Origin: Mastigias papua
Lineage: Eukaryota > Cnidaria > Scyphozoa > Rhizostomeae > Mastigiidae
Assembly (NCBI GenBank): GCA_964019165.1
Contig: OZ025276.1
Span: 7,653,820 to 7,717,819 of the forward strand
Length of the DNA: 64,000 nt
Reading direction: 5' to 3'
The number at the start of each line of letters is the position of its first letter. Positions within the stretch are counted from its first letter, which is position 1. A program made the translations under genes and the position numbers. Shown here piece after piece: positions 1-13,100 of this stretch. The notes below the pieces were generated by a model. It saw only the letters and a list, made by a program, of their open reading frames with translations, had not been told where the DNA came from and did not search any database.

Positions 1-20
1 ATATTCTGAAATTTCTCTGA

Positions 21-467
21 TATGATTCTGAATTGAAGCTGGAGGATAATCATAAGGCTCTGGTGCTATTTGATGTCTTCAAGGAACAGAAAACCCAAGC
101 TGTGATTGATCTCATTGATGAGTACAATTGTCTGTCAGTGTTTGTCTCACCAGATTTAACCCATATCTTTCAGCCTCTGGATTTGGCAATTAATGCAAAA
201 GCAAAACGCTTTTTAAACGAAAAATCTGAAGCTTCGTATAGCCAAAAGGTCACAAAGCTGTTGAATGAAGGCTCAGTTGTGTATGCTTGAAATATCACTT
301 TAGATTTGTCTGTCATGAAGCCAATTCACGCCCGTTGGCTCATAAGTTTCTATGATCATATGCAGAACCAAGTCGATTTGATCAAGCAGAGCTTCTACAT
401 GGCCGGCATTTACGATGTCATAGCCATGCCCTTACCTGAAGAAGACTCCTTCATTGACTTAATCTAG
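21..467 (+). pseudogene. pogo/Tigger-like DDE transposase fragment
   Basis: Translated in one frame, this stretch reads as the C-terminal half of a pogo/Tigger-type DDE transposase. There is an ALVLFDVFKEQKTQAV segment, where the family has a 'LLDNF/VF' block carrying a catalytic Asp, then VFVSPDLTHIFQPLD, which matches the conserved 'PNCTxxLQPLD' block, and later LSVMKPIHARWLISFYD. The frame opens just after a TGA at 18-20, is broken by an in-frame TGA at 288-290, and ends at a TAG near 465. Known: these enzymes cut and paste DNA at TA targets. Inferred: a dead remnant with its N-terminal DNA-binding half missing or outside the window. No terminal inverted repeat was found. Confident about the superfamily, less about the exact family. 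Confidence 0.72.
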
Positions 468-639
468 CAATAATATGACTTTAAATTTGAAAAATCTCCC
501 AGTCCCATATGCTTATACGCTGTAATCGTGATACTCGCTCTGTTAATTGCTTTGCTGCTACACATTTTCTTCTATTTTTCGCTTCTCTATACGACATTGT
601 ATTAGTTTCTAATGGAAAAAGTGATCAAAAGTATCATTC

Positions 640-765
640 CAATGCATGCCGAAATTTTGAAAAAATAGGACGAAATTTTGTCCGAAACAGCGCAATTTTT
701 GTCCGAAAGTTTTTTTGCCGAAGTTTTTTGTCCGAAACTTTTAAATGCCGAAGTTTTCGATGTTA
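640..765. repeat. Degenerate CCGAA-type minisatellite
   Basis: The words 'TGCCGAA', 'TTTTGTCCGAAA' and 'TGCCGAAGTTTT' recur five or six times at irregular 15-25 bp spacing. This looks like a decayed tandem repeat lying between the pogo-like fragment and the truncated 3' end of the LINE fragment. It has no coding interpretation. Confidence 0.5.
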
Positions 766-2154
766 ATGTACTTCACCGAAAGCATTTTTGAGGTCTAATA
801 ATGTTATAACTAAAGAACGTTGTTTAATGCGGGCTTTGTCAATAATATTGGCCATCATGGAAGTATGTTCAAGGACTCCAGCGATCTTGGGAGTAAAGCC
901 TTTCTGGATTTCAGCCTCAATAAAGTCATTTTGTCTGAGGAATGAGAAAATAGAATCACGAAGGCAGGAGGTAAAGACTTTTAAGGGCACCGGTTCTAAA
1001 GTAATAGGTCTGAAATTAACAGGCTCGTCTCCGCTACCTTTTTTGTGAACTAAGACAGTGCAAGCTTTTTTCCATTCTGCAGGAATATGGCCAGATTCCC
1101 ATACAACGCGAATAATGTCAGTTAATAGAGACCGTAAATATGGACATCTCTTAAAGCAGATAATGGATAGCTTGTCTAAAGGACAAGGGGATCCAGATGA
1201 ATTCATTCTGCGTATTACATTAGTGACTTTCTCATAGGAAGGAGGAGATTGGCGGAAAGGAATCGAGGAATCAGGCAAGGAAGGAATCCAGGTAGGACGG
1301 GTAAAAGTCCTATGTGGAATGAATTCACGAAACAAATGAAGGAAAAATCTTGTACAATGATCACGTGAAAAGGAAGGCAGGATGGAAGAACTTTTCTCGA
1401 GTACATTCTTGACAAAATTCCAAAAGTTACGGCCTATGTGACGATCATAATTTTCAGTAACAGTATAGTTATTAGCAGCACCCGGAATGTTGTTCAGCTT
1501 TGAGCGAAGGAGGCGAGATACATACTTAATATCTGAGAGGGCTGCACCTCGATGTTTCAATTGGGCCAATTCTTTCTTGAGCTGTTTAGTAGTTAAATCC
1601 TTATATTTATGGAAATTGTTGTCAGTTTGATTAGTGGATTTAATCGTTCCATAGTTGGTCTTGAAGAAATCATAAATAGAATCGTCTATAAATCTAATAG
1701 TTTGATCCAATGAGTCTGATTTCAATTTGATATTTGCGAATATTGATCGAAAGTAGGTGTTTGCTTCAATCCATTGTTCGTGCGACTTAGGCAGCTTGAC
1801 TCCGGGCTTTAAAACAAAAGTAGCGAGTGAGTCAACAGTCACTTCCTCTTCTTCGTAAGAAACTACGCGGGGGTCAATATTTGAATTTTCAAAAACTGGC
1901 GGTTGACAAACGTCTGAACTATTCTTAATTCGACACTTTCTTTGATGCATTTTGAGGCCTTTCATGCCTTTGCATTCCCTACCGCAGCTGCACTTGACGA
2001 CCATACAGGCACCGTTTGATTCTGAATCTCTTTGTAACGTGATATTCCCAGAATCACCTTGCTCATCCACGTTATGTACAATACCGTTCAAAAAGTCTTG
2101 GGACGATTCGAAGTTTCGAAGGATGTTTACGTTAATAGTTTTAAAAACATGCAT
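763..2154 (-). pseudogene. LINE ORF, N-terminal zinc finger plus start of reverse transcriptase, truncated
   Basis: A 463-codon open frame begins at an ATG at 2152-2154. Around residues 54-74 is a cysteine/histidine cluster (CSCGRECKGMKGLKMHQRKC), like the N-terminal zinc fingers of R2/NeSL-type LINEs. From about residue 340 it reads as reverse transcriptase: PLDKLSIICFK, then AEWKKACTVLVHKKGSG, NFRPITLEP, and the first catalytic aspartate block LLDLKNAFGEVH. The frame stops immediately after that block, so the second catalytic block (xADD), thumb and endonuclease are missing. Known: such elements insert by target-primed reverse transcription. Inferred: a truncated copy unable to move by itself. 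The complementary C-terminal part of a similar element lies at 3160-3774, upstream in minus-strand order, so the two pieces are not one collinear element. Confidence 0.75.
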
Positions 2155-2292
2155 TTTGATCCTCTCTTATCAAATAGGACAACCGACTATAACCATGAAA
2201 TTTTTATATGACATTGTTTATGTTTCAAAGATTCTCAGTTGCGCCACAGTATTCGAAAAAGATTAAACGAAAAATTTTTCTAGGCCAAAAAC

Positions 2293-2760
2293 ATGAACAT
2301 GGCATGTATCAAGCGTCTTGAAATATCACACGAGAAGCGCTTGGAAATTGCTTTTTACAAAAATAATGGTAAAAGCTATCAAGAAATTGCAACAATTGTG
2401 GGGTGCTCAAAGAATGCAGCTTTCGCTGTATGCAAAAAGTTCTTTAAATTTAGAACCGTAAAATTTCTGCCAAGGGTTGGTAGACCAAAGAAGATCAAGG
2501 CGCCAAGACATGAAAAGTCTTTATTGAGAGTGCTGCGATGTAGTAGGTTTGAACCTTTACAAAACATTGCGTTGGCGTGGAAAAAAGTCTAACTTTTGAA
2601 TCATTAGCAAAAAACACAGCAAGAAAAATCATTAAAATATATAGCTTTTAAAGCCGCATAAGAAAAAAGCCCTCATTGATAGCAAAAATTAATCAAAATA
2701 ACTTAACGTTGCCACATAGAAGCAAAGTCGACGCGATCATTCTTTTATCGAATCGTCCCA
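2293..2760 (+). pseudogene. Tc1/mariner-like transposase fragment (HTH region)
   Basis: The first 99 codons encode a paired helix-turn-helix DNA-binding region (KRLEIAFYKNNGKSYQEIA followed by VGCSKNAAFAVCKKF) and the GRPKKI hook that joins the two halves of the DNA-binding domain in Tc1 transposases. After a stop at about 2590, frame-shifted similarity to the next Tc1 segment (ARKIIKIYSF, then KKALI) can be followed to about 2760. The DDE catalytic domain is not present. A dead fragment; no inverted repeats were recognised. Confidence 0.62.
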
Positions 2761-3159
2761 ACACTTTTTGAGCGGTAGTGTAGCTTTTTCTTGCATCTCC
2801 AACTATGACGGCCTAACGACTGGAAGTCTTTCTCACAATACACACAATCGATAAATACAACAAAAATTGACAATAAACGTAAGCGAAACATTTTAAAGTC
2901 AGTCTTGAATCCAATGTAGTATTGGGAATGAAAATACAATGCGAAAATCCGTAACCAAGTCAAGCAATGCGCTATAAAACGAGAGCTGTGTACAGCAACG
3001 TCTGGACGTCAATGCTCAACAACCATAATGGAAACTTCATTTATTTTCAAATTCTCTACATACAATCATAAACCTCACTATGTCTAGGTAGTTTACAATT
3101 GGTCAATACTATCGTTATAATGTAAGAAATTATAAAAAAAAAACAAAAAATAAAACAAA
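2761..3159. other. Non-coding stretch between transposon remnants
   Basis: No convincing coding sequence. It contains A-rich and (CAA)n tracts (about 3131-3190), which on the minus strand give a T/GTT-rich tail next to the LINE 3' end. Confidence 0.4.
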
Positions 3160-3773
3160 AATGAAAGCAACAACAACAACAACAACAATATCTCTAAGCA
3201 GCAATAATATAGCTTAATTAAATAAATAGAAGCTCTGGACTTTCCCATTCTTTACCTCGTATGCAAAACACGTAGTATGTAGATCGTATGGCAATGCTTG
3301 TTAATGTCCTTGTAATATAGTTTATATGTTTGTCGTCAAAACCAATCTCTTTGAGCATGATAAGAAAGTCATTAGACTGAAGAGAGAAGACTCCTAAAGT
3401 ACTAATAGACAGACTGATAAACTTAACACTATCAAACTGATGTTGTTGGAGTCTTATCAAATCTTCATACCTTTTGGCTTTACGTACAGCATTGGTCAAC
3501 AGATTAGTTTCAAATCCAACAGTCAATTCCAGAACATAGAGGCATTTTTTAGAGATAGTGAGGAAAAGATCAGGACGAAGAGAATACCCAGAAAGTACTG
3601 AAGGGGTAATAAAGCCAGGGAGATCCACATAAAGAACTGAATCAGGGACTGATTTAAAGGAGTTTGCAATAAACTGAAGCATTGAGTTGTGACGCCAAGT
3701 GAAGAGGCCGTCATTAAGATATGTGGAGCATCCCGCTACAACGTGAAGAAGAGATTTTGGCTTCAGACAAAAG

Positions 3774-3774
<1 letters not shown>
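3160..3774 (-). pseudogene. LINE 3' fragment with restriction-like endonuclease domain
   Basis: Read on the minus strand from the (TA)n at 3774, an open frame runs to a stop at 3218. It begins HVVAGCSTYLND, then LFTWRHNSMLQF, which matches the Cys/His block and 'YTWRHNSVL' motif before the endonuclease of R2/NeSL-type LINEs. It continues with LRPDLFLTISKKCLYVLELTVGFE and a following K..RYEDL, the PD-(D/E)XK pattern of restriction-like endonucleases: RPD, ExT, then Lys. A (GTT)n/A-rich tail follows at about 3130-3190. The 5' end stops exactly at the (TA)n microsatellite that also marks the left edge of duplicated segment A. Inferred: a 5'-truncated insertion that now sits where the next exons of gene A would be expected. 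Confidence 0.7.
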
Positions 3775-3822
<48 letters not shown>

Positions 3823-3829
3823 TTATATA
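3774..3829. repeat. (TA)n microsatellite at left edge of segment A
   Basis: About 56 bp of alternating TA with small interruptions (AAATATA, ATTTATA). The same kind of tract, followed by the same ACCCTTGTATCTCCCTG sequence, starts segment B at 29934. Left of the tracts the two loci are unrelated. Confidence 0.9.
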
Positions 3830-4146
3830 CCCTTGTATCTCCCTGTTTATACATTTCTCAGTTTAGGGCTTTAAGATATTTAAAATGTACTTCGATGTTG
3901 CCAGTAAAACCTCGTCTCTGTAATTGAATGTAACTTGTTTTCATGGACAAAAGTTGCAAGCGGTGATTTCTTTACAGCTACTCCGTTTCGAAATGGCACC
4001 GCAATGAAAGATGTAGAAATGGACACATCTTATTGGTTAGCAGTTTGATGTAAGCAAATCCGCTGATTGGTTTAGAACAAAATGTGGGCTATGCTATATA
4101 AACCTGCCTTGTAGATACTGACCATTCTACGAATATCCATTTCATG

Positions 4147-7100
4147 CTACTTACTGTTTGCTCTGACTAGTTGATAAATGTAATTTGTCTTGTCTTTTCC
4201 AATGCACTCAGTTTCAGCTGAATCCACGCAAGGGTTATAATCAACACCTATACACCTATCTGATTTTCCTTGCATTGCGTATCTCTCCTCTGCAGACGGC
4301 CCAGACCAGCATTCCCCGTGGAATTGCAAACCAAAATATGAGTATCCTCGTTGCTCCGTCAGCTCTGCGCATCTGCAGTACAGCCTATTGATAAAATTAT
4401 TAACGTAGACAGTTCGACATTGGGACTTGTCGTTTGAAGAAAGAAGATACAAGAGATCAATGTAATATAGCAGAAATGCTTAAGTTATATCACTGGATGA
4501 AACATTATTACAATATTGACTTGGAATTTTGTAAGCTGCAAGAATGCACGTTCTGTTTTATAAGAAAGCCACCTTTTTTCCTGAGCCTCAATTCTCCTAG
4601 CTTTCCCAAAATTGAGGCTACAATTTTCTTAAAAGTTTTTCAACTTTCATTGGAGTAAACTGGCTAAAAGAGATCGCCATTACTTGTTATAAAAGTTTTA
4701 TCTTTGTTGACCAAGATTATCAAAGAAGAGTTTCGATCTTTGTAAAGGAGCTTACAACGAATGAGTTGAAATCAAGAGGCAAGTAATTTTCTTTAACGAG
4801 GCAGATAATCGTTGATGAACGTTGCTCGATTTCCATGGTGTCCAAATTATCTGCCCCCTATTGTATTTCGCTTCTTTGAATGTTTATGCTAATGAGACTT
4901 TGAACTCACTCACACTTTGTAGAGAGCAATGTGGCTGATGAATGTCATGACAATGGCCAATAGATGATGCAGAAAAGTAGGAAGTAAATAGGGTCTTCAA
5001 CGATACTTACGAGTGGAGAGTTGCTGGGTAGTCCTTCCAGTTGATTAGTATTCCATCGAAATTATGATTGATCAGGTCTCTCCGATTGACTAACTCATAA
5101 ATCAAAGGACGCACCGGTTTCACGTAGTCGTGATAGCAGCCAACTTTTTTCCACTTTCTTTCACATTTTTCTGCACCTGCAAGTCAGATATTTTCCTTGT
5201 GAGAAAAATTTATAAATCAAGCCGGATTCCCTTAAAGCCTACCTGTACAATACCAATGTTCCTAAGGAACTTTTACTGCTAAAAACAAAACCGTACAGGG
5301 ATCTTTCCATGTCGAATATGTTGTGGTTGCAAACAGCCAAGAATTAAGACGTCATTTCGATAAATTGCAGATTCTCGTATGTGGAATTCACGTGAACTGT
5401 TTGTTACTTAAGTAGTGATGTTTCATTAAGAGCTTTGCGTTGACACAATGTCTATAGCATTCTGTCCTAACACCTAACACCCAGTACTTAAGAATGTCTA
5501 TAGAGTTCTTAACGTGCAGTTAAATTTAGGAGTTAATGAGGACCTTCAGCACTGTAAACTTGTAAAAGGATGTGCAATAGTAGAGAGCTGTAAGAACTAA
5601 GCCTAGAGCTAGGTTCCTTATGAAAACCCTGCATTCATGAACAGTCAGGGTGAATCTGAGTGCATATTTCCTAGAGATCTCTTACACAGAAAGTCAAATC
5701 GGAGATATTTTGACGCAAAGTTTTGGCACAGAACCATGCTCTGAGCAATTGTTGCACAACTCTCATTAGGTCACCACAACCAGGTGGCATTTTTTGTATA
5801 CTTGATCGTTAACTGACCTTTCTCTTTGACACAGAGAAAACTGCGCAAGTCATACGCACGGTGTAGAATGTATTGTGGAAGAGGACTCTCCGGTGCACCA
5901 TGAACATCAGATTCACACTGGATCCATAGTGTAGCTGTTTGAATTGCCAGTTGTTGCAGACAATCGTATCAGATAATTCATCCATATTCTGCTTCCCAAT
6001 GAGTTTATCAAAGTAGCAATCGAAAGAAACTTTCACATTTCTTTACAAAAGTAGTTTTAACAGCATGATACTAAATATCTATGTAATTATGTTTGACTCC
6101 ACTGCAAATATTGTGACACGAATTCCAGGCTTGCAACTCAATCAATCCATAGATACGGACTGCAACATTGAAATGCTAAGTGTGTAGTTTTGCTGGCTGC
6201 ATGAAATTTGAAATGCTAGTGTAATCAAGGTCTCGACACGGTAGCGATCCCTTCCTCAGATTCAACCTCGTAGATTGTAATATTCGGTTCTGCGTATGTT
6301 CTTGATCAATTACGCATAAGCAATTTATGCTCAATTCCTTCGAAAACTGCTTGCTTTATAGTTCTACCTTTGTTGAAATAATCGCTATGACTAACAATGT
6401 GCTCTATGAAAGTTCTTCACGTTGTTTAAAAATAGGAAGTAAGTTTTGTAGCTGTTTGGTCCCAGCAAAGTTTCATCTTACCCTTGTTTGATCAAGTTTT
6501 GTTTTGGAGCGAAACTTTGTCTGTTTTACGCATCACGACTCAATGTATATAGACTTTCACGTTCAGGACTAGAACCAAGCTAATATAAATGACAAAATAG
6601 AGCTCTTCAAATACATTACTAAAGTCGTCTAACAAAGGTATTTCCTAACGAGTGTTTAACTGATCTTTGCCTACTAATATTCACACAAAAGCTTTCAATT
6701 CCTGGTCATTAATCAAACAGTTTTTACTTATTGCAAATATTAGTATTTTTGGAAAGGTTAGCAGGTTTTTCAGATTATGATAGATACGTAGTTCTGTTGC
6801 CCACCTGTTTCAATTTCCTCTGATGTTCCAGCAAAAAATGTTTGAATTACAGACATGGTCAGGCGTACCAAAGAATATTGATTCAATTTTTCGTAGAGCG
6901 CCTTCATAGTTTCCAAAAAAATGCAAACGGCCTGTGATTTACGGTAAAGCCCGCGAACTGAATGCCAGAATATGTAACTGACTATTGATTACTCGATATG
7001 CGGAGTGCAACCTTATTATTGCCTACACTCCTTTTAATAAGAACTAGTAAAATTGAGGTTTAGGCTGGCTGTTTTTACTTTTTCAACAATTTTCAGGCTA

Positions 7101-10100
7101 AATTGTTCTTAATTTTTCTTAAATTACTAGGGTGTAGGCAATTTTGACATTTAGACAATATACAAGAAAACATTGAATGTTTATGAAACATGCATTAGTT
7201 TTAATAACATCATCAGAAGACGAAAGATATACTTTCTTGCAGACCTATAATCATTGCCAAAAGTCTTGGTAAACTTTCAGATTTTTACTAACTGAAGATT
7301 ACGGTGTTTCAAGGTTCTTTCGGAAAGCAATGCAGAGATTAGCAAGTTTTGTATCAGTCTCTAATCATTTTGCAACAGTGCTTCAGCCTCAGCTTGTTCT
7401 TAATTTGTTCTTAATTTCCCAACAATTTTGAGGCTCATGTTTTTATAAACTTGTTCTTATAACAAAAGAGTGTAGTCAAAGTAAGGGAATTTCATTATTG
7501 ACTGAAATCACCAGAAGATTTGTTTTCGAGGATAAGAAAGTAAATATATCACCACTTTCGTAAGAAGCGTAGATTCGACTGCACGTGTAAGTAGACATTT
7601 TCAAGGCAAGACAGTTATTTACAGGTAATTGCTACTGCTTGGCCGTGCAATGGAGTAATTATTATATAGTCTTTATGAAAGAGGTGATATCTTTGCATTC
7701 TTACTTTCAGTAATCAAGTTTCTGGTGATTTTATTCATAATTGAATTAAAGAAGTAATTTCATTCATTTATCATTACAAAGTAGGTAGAATAGTGTGCCA
7801 AAATGATTGAAGAAATTTTCAATCTAGTAACCAACTACAGTGGAAACACGCGATAACACCAGCTATTCTTTGGTACGTGAATGAATGTTACCTCAAGACT
7901 TAAAATAAACCTAATTCAGTGTGAAATGCACTAAGTTAACAACGTGAACCACCGTGAACCTGATAGTTATCACCATTGTTTGATAAAATTCTCTTGTAAA
8001 TCTGCTGCAAATCAAAATGAGACTGATTTGATTGCGTTTAAATGATATCACAACAAGCATGCAAATAATAGAATGTCATCTCGCAAAACAATACAGTTAA
8101 AGTATTTTTCTGAACCTCTAACAAATCTTGGTTGACTTTCCATTCTCATTCAATAACGGATTAAGTGAACATACCTAACTCTACGCGTCGCTACGATTCC
8201 ATTGCAACTTACTTCAGCATCTTTAAATATCCTGCATTTCCCCTCACTTGTATTATCTTATTTACTGGGTCTCAGCCTAAATATTCTGCAGCAAGTTAAG
8301 TAATCAAACATTGAATAAGCTGTTTGTTTATAGCAAGTAGGTAAGCCTCTATCGACTTTGCTTGCGGATCAACTTTGACTGATGAGTAAAAAGATACCGT
8401 GAAGGAAGAGAGAAACACTTGATGGCAGGTTCCTTCTTCACAACAAAAGCATTTTCGTTGCAGATATGAGTGCAAGTAGATATCCTGCAACTATTGCTCA
8501 ATATGCATGAGCTTTTTCTGCTTCCGTAACTCTGATCAATGAGTTTTCGTAATGACTTAAAACCAGGCAAGAATTTAGAGGTGGACAGGGTGGATATTGC
8601 CTGCCCAGTTAGAAGATTCTGCCCCCCCCCTTGCCCTCAAGACATTTTAAAGCTAAAATTATGTGTTTACTTAAAGACTCAGAAAATAGAAAGTTTGACA
8701 GAAAGCAATCAGAATATTAACATTTCCCACACATATCAATGATTTCATCAATCTCTGTTTCTCCAGAATGGGTGTATCTCTAAGCTCAGAAAAGGCGTTT
8801 TCCTAGAATCTATGGGGCTTCGTTTCAAACATTTTTCTGGAGCCTTCGCCCTCAGACACCATCCTTTCCATTCCCTACTGGCATACCATCTTTTCAGAGC
8901 TAGCTTCTTACTTCTTTAAGCTATTGAAGCTTTCTTGCAAATACATATTTGAAAGCTGGATAAAGAATGGCATATACCGTAAATGACTGAATAACTGCCA
9001 GGAACAAATGTTTCTATTTCAATCCTGATCCCTGGAGCGTTAGCTAAATTTAAAGAACATGAGCAAATTCTTCTACAAAGCAATACTATTTTCCTTTAAC
9101 CATGTCCTAACAAAAGATAATTTGATAGAAGGAAGCAGGACAAATTGCGTGTCAGTTGCTTTGGAGGAACCAGAAAATAAGACGTTGATCCTGCCGTTCC
9201 TTTGAAATTCATGTTTACCACAAAAAGCAAGGGCTGCCACTGTTATTTAGGAGGAATTTGCAAATGGAGAGGCAATTACCCTCGTTTCCACTTGAGGATC
9301 GCTGATCTTTGAATTGCAAAAGTGCCCCCAAGTTAACTGTGCACGGCAAATCTGCAGCTGTTTACACTAGACTCAAATAAGTGCCCAAGCCTTCATGACT
9401 ATCATCAATTCAAACTGTCATTGCTTCTTGCTTATGAGAACACTTGAGGGTAGTCTTCAGTCATTTACTGTAAGTTAACATGGGAAAGCAGGCTAACGTA
9501 TACTTAACACTAACAGTCAGCTCTTGTGAAATGCTATATTCTTTTCATTTTCATCTGATTCACAATAATGATTTATCTGCTTAAATATAGTCATAGCACC
9601 TGCAATTGCAGGACAACAAAAATAAAGAAACTATTTGTTGATGCCAGGTTTAATAGCAATAAAAACACAGTTGGTTTACAATAAAATCATATCGTTAAAG
9701 CAACAACTTTTCCAAAGCTCATTTTTACCAAGTAACCCTAATTTGACCTGGTCCTGTTTTGCATTCTTTCAAACACTTTACAAAAAGTTGCCGTACTTCC
9801 TCGGAAAGCTCAAATTAGTTTATTCTCAGTAAGAGACGTAAGAAGCATTTGGAGAGTGAAGGGGTGCATGGGCTGAGGGGCACTTGAGTCACACCCGGCA
9901 GTTTAAGAGCCACACCAAAGTTTGCCAAACTTGCTTCTTGTGCAATTTATTTATTTCAAGGAGAGCCAAGATAGAATTATGAAGAATGTAAGAAAACATG
10001 ATGTATTCTACACCAATTGAAGACGAGAACTTCTGATTTCGAGTGTTTTCAAATGTGCAAACATTGGGAATACATTCCTTCAGCATCCCACATTCTTACT

Positions 10101-13100
10101 CTCTGATAGTAGCTACCCCAAATGGACAAGTAGCATTTGAGTTGCCGTTCAAAGATATTTTGACAATGATTACTTGTGGCACTTATGGGAAGAACATGTT
10201 GTCTTTCACATCAATTCTCTCTTGACATTGAGTTCCAATATACTGAACGTTCTAATAGATATTTCAGTTGTTATCATTTTAGCTTGCTATTTCCCACACA
10301 TCAGTTTTCTCTTCTGCTGGTCATCTATCTACAAAGTGCTATAGATTACTTCTTATCGTCAGTTGCAATGGTAGTATCCTTGGGTCCTCTATCCTTTAAC
10401 AGCACATCCTTCCAACCTTTTATCAATGAAATTGCATTGGCTAGATTTATCAAAGTATTTGCTGTTTATCAAGGATTTTTAATTCAGAATCTATTGTTGT
10501 AGCAAGCCTTGTAGGCTTTTATAGGAGAATACAAGACCGGCACCATCCAAATACATAATGTTTCTAGCAAAAGGCCTAAAGAGGATCCCTGAGGCAGCTC
10601 CATTCGTTTATACTTTTACTCGATGACCTTGTCCCATTAATCTTCCAGCACTTTTCAATTACTGAGATCAGTGCTCTGTACCGTGTGGTGGAAGAGCTCT
10701 TGGAGTAGCAATACAGAGTTCTTATTTTCAAACTTGTTCTACCTATTTTTCATTAAGCAATTTCTTCTGACTTACAGGATCATTGGGAACCTAGTACATA
10801 ATTCTATAAGCTCTTATCATTGATGAAATAAAAAATTTTGAAAGAAAATTTAAAAAAGTAAATTAATTTGAGACATATTGATCTCATGGATAGGTATGAA
10901 ATTCATTTGCGACTTAACAGCGTTGTGTCAGAGACGTTCCTACTGTTTGTAATAAAAATAAATACACTTTCATGGTCCTACTCAAGTATTGTAAGTTGTA
11001 CATGGGTGAGTGTCTGATTGACTATAGTACCCACATGTTGTACAGATGATCGGTGGTTCAAGGCTTACCTCGCGCCATAGTTTAGATGCTCGCTCACTGT
11101 CCACTCCACAGGAATTGGTTACCAGCTGGCAACACTTAGGAGGTAAAGGTAGCAAAGAAAGAAACTTGCCCCCCAACCGAATGATGTCAATAAATAATTT
11201 TCAGATCAGAGGTCTTTAGACACACATTCATGTGTAATTTTTAATTCAAAATAAAGCACTTCCTATAAAAGAAGAAACAGCCATTCACTTATGTCACAAG
11301 GAATGCCTTCTTGTAGTTTTGCCGCTCAACTATAGCCACTATTTGAATTAGGCACCTTTGATATTGCTATCCAAAAAGCCAGCTAGATTCTACACAATAA
11401 GGCACGGAGAGCTTAAATGTTATTCTTAGGTGAAGCAATCATGTTTCCTTTCATACATTGAAACAAATTTAAACAAAATTTAAACAAACAAATGATGCAA
11501 TTTTTGTCTTAAGTAAAGTATAGACTATATAAATGTATCAGTTATCTCGAGCATTTTAAAAGTAGAATAGCATTTGCTAATCGAAGCGACAGTGATGTAT
11601 GCTTAAAGGTCCTGCTCTTTTGGTTTGCAATAGTAAGTAATTCTAGTATTCGCTACCGATGTTTGGTCAGCGTCGTTTTTACAGTAGCACTACACTGTCT
11701 TGACATTGTCCTGGCTTCTATTAGCATTTAAAATTTGCTCCATAAGTCTATGATGCATATTCCATTTCTCAATTCAACTTTAGTTTTATTTGCTAAAGAC
11801 ATGCCTTAAATGTAGTACAAAAAAGACGACTCTGTAGCTTATAGCTAAAGGAATCTTTCAGCCAAGAAGCACTCCATGTTTACTACAATTTGGAGCAATT
11901 ATGCAAAAGTAGAGCAGACAACATTGGAAAATGAAAATTTCCAAGATTAATACTTTCTTTCAGATCTTTTATACCCTGAGATGTGTCAGCTGACCAAGCA
12001 TTTAGGATTTTGGGTTAATCTTCCTCTTCTCAAAGTAACTTGATTCAGAAATTCTGCAAGAAGTTGCTTGATTTATTGTGCAGAGGAAAGAGAAGACTTT
12101 GAGATTTTCTAATGACTTTTTGCGTACTTTCAATAATGTTTTCAGGCATTGATGGCCCTGTCTAGGAATGTAATCCAAGCAAATACATGAAAAGCCTGCA
12201 GCAAGTGCCCTGAAGAGAAAGGTCGATCTGCATGGTCTACACTTCAAGGTTAACCGTGAAATGGCTTCGGCCAAAACTGATGCAAAACAGATTTAATCAT
12301 TAAAGAAAACATTTGAGATTCACTTATTCAAAGTTTGAGTAATTCTCTTAAATCTCTTTGTTCTTTTTGTGTATCAACCTGCAAATCATCAATGCTAGGA
12401 CAAGTGATGAATATGTGCTCTGTTTAATGCACAGTATGTAGCTTAGGATGCTCCATTACTACCAATCTGCACTTTTGTCTTCTTTACTAGAGTCCCTTAA
12501 GGTATCACTCAGTTCTGTTCAGCATTAGGGTCTTTGTTATAAAGAAATTATTGCAAATTTTATATCACTTAAGTTAGTCCTATTCTGGTTCATAGCAAAC
12601 GTTGCCGTAGAAGTTGATAGAGCATGGACATTGGAGCTAGTTAAGGGAGAGAAACAATAAAGCAGCTCAAAAATACTTGCTAGATAGAATGTTCAATTAA
12701 TCCATTCATAAGCACAAATAGAAATCAGTTGTGCTTTAACAGCTGATACCTCACCGGCTGCTTCAAACATCCCTGTCCAAGCGGACTACTGTTCGTATAC
12801 CTATCTATAGAATCCTTTCTTGATCCTAACTTTCGAATCCTAACTTTCGAATCAATATGCCAGAAATCTCTAAAGCCCCATAAGATTTAACCTTGCTGTT
12901 TTACCTATAACCGTTCTCGGTAAGGTGAGGCAAGTAACTCACAATAATGTGTTATTTGAAGCAACTTCAGTGAATCAACTGCTTGGGAAAACATTAGCCT
13001 TTAACTTCAATATATTACTCTCAATAGATCCTTGTGAACTAGCAATTTTTCTGAGCTTTATTAAAGCACAGCCTACTTTCATTCAACGTGTTAGCTTTGA

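Noticed and set aside
3165..3190. (CAA)n run as a CRISPR-like or regulatory array
   Set aside because: Simple microsatellite next to a LINE 3' end. No CRISPR array or prokaryotic operon is present anywhere in the window.
5809..6036. Minus-strand stop-free block ([17 protein letters not shown]...) as an extra exon of gene A/B
   Set aside because: An acceptor and a phase-1 donor can be found, but nearly all A/B differences change amino acids and no family match was seen. Left out of the gene models.
10176..10502. 108-codon plus-strand frame, also in B at 36361-36687
   Set aside because: Lies next to a reverse-transcriptase remnant on the other strand; no domain, no exon signals, and many A/B differences change amino acids.
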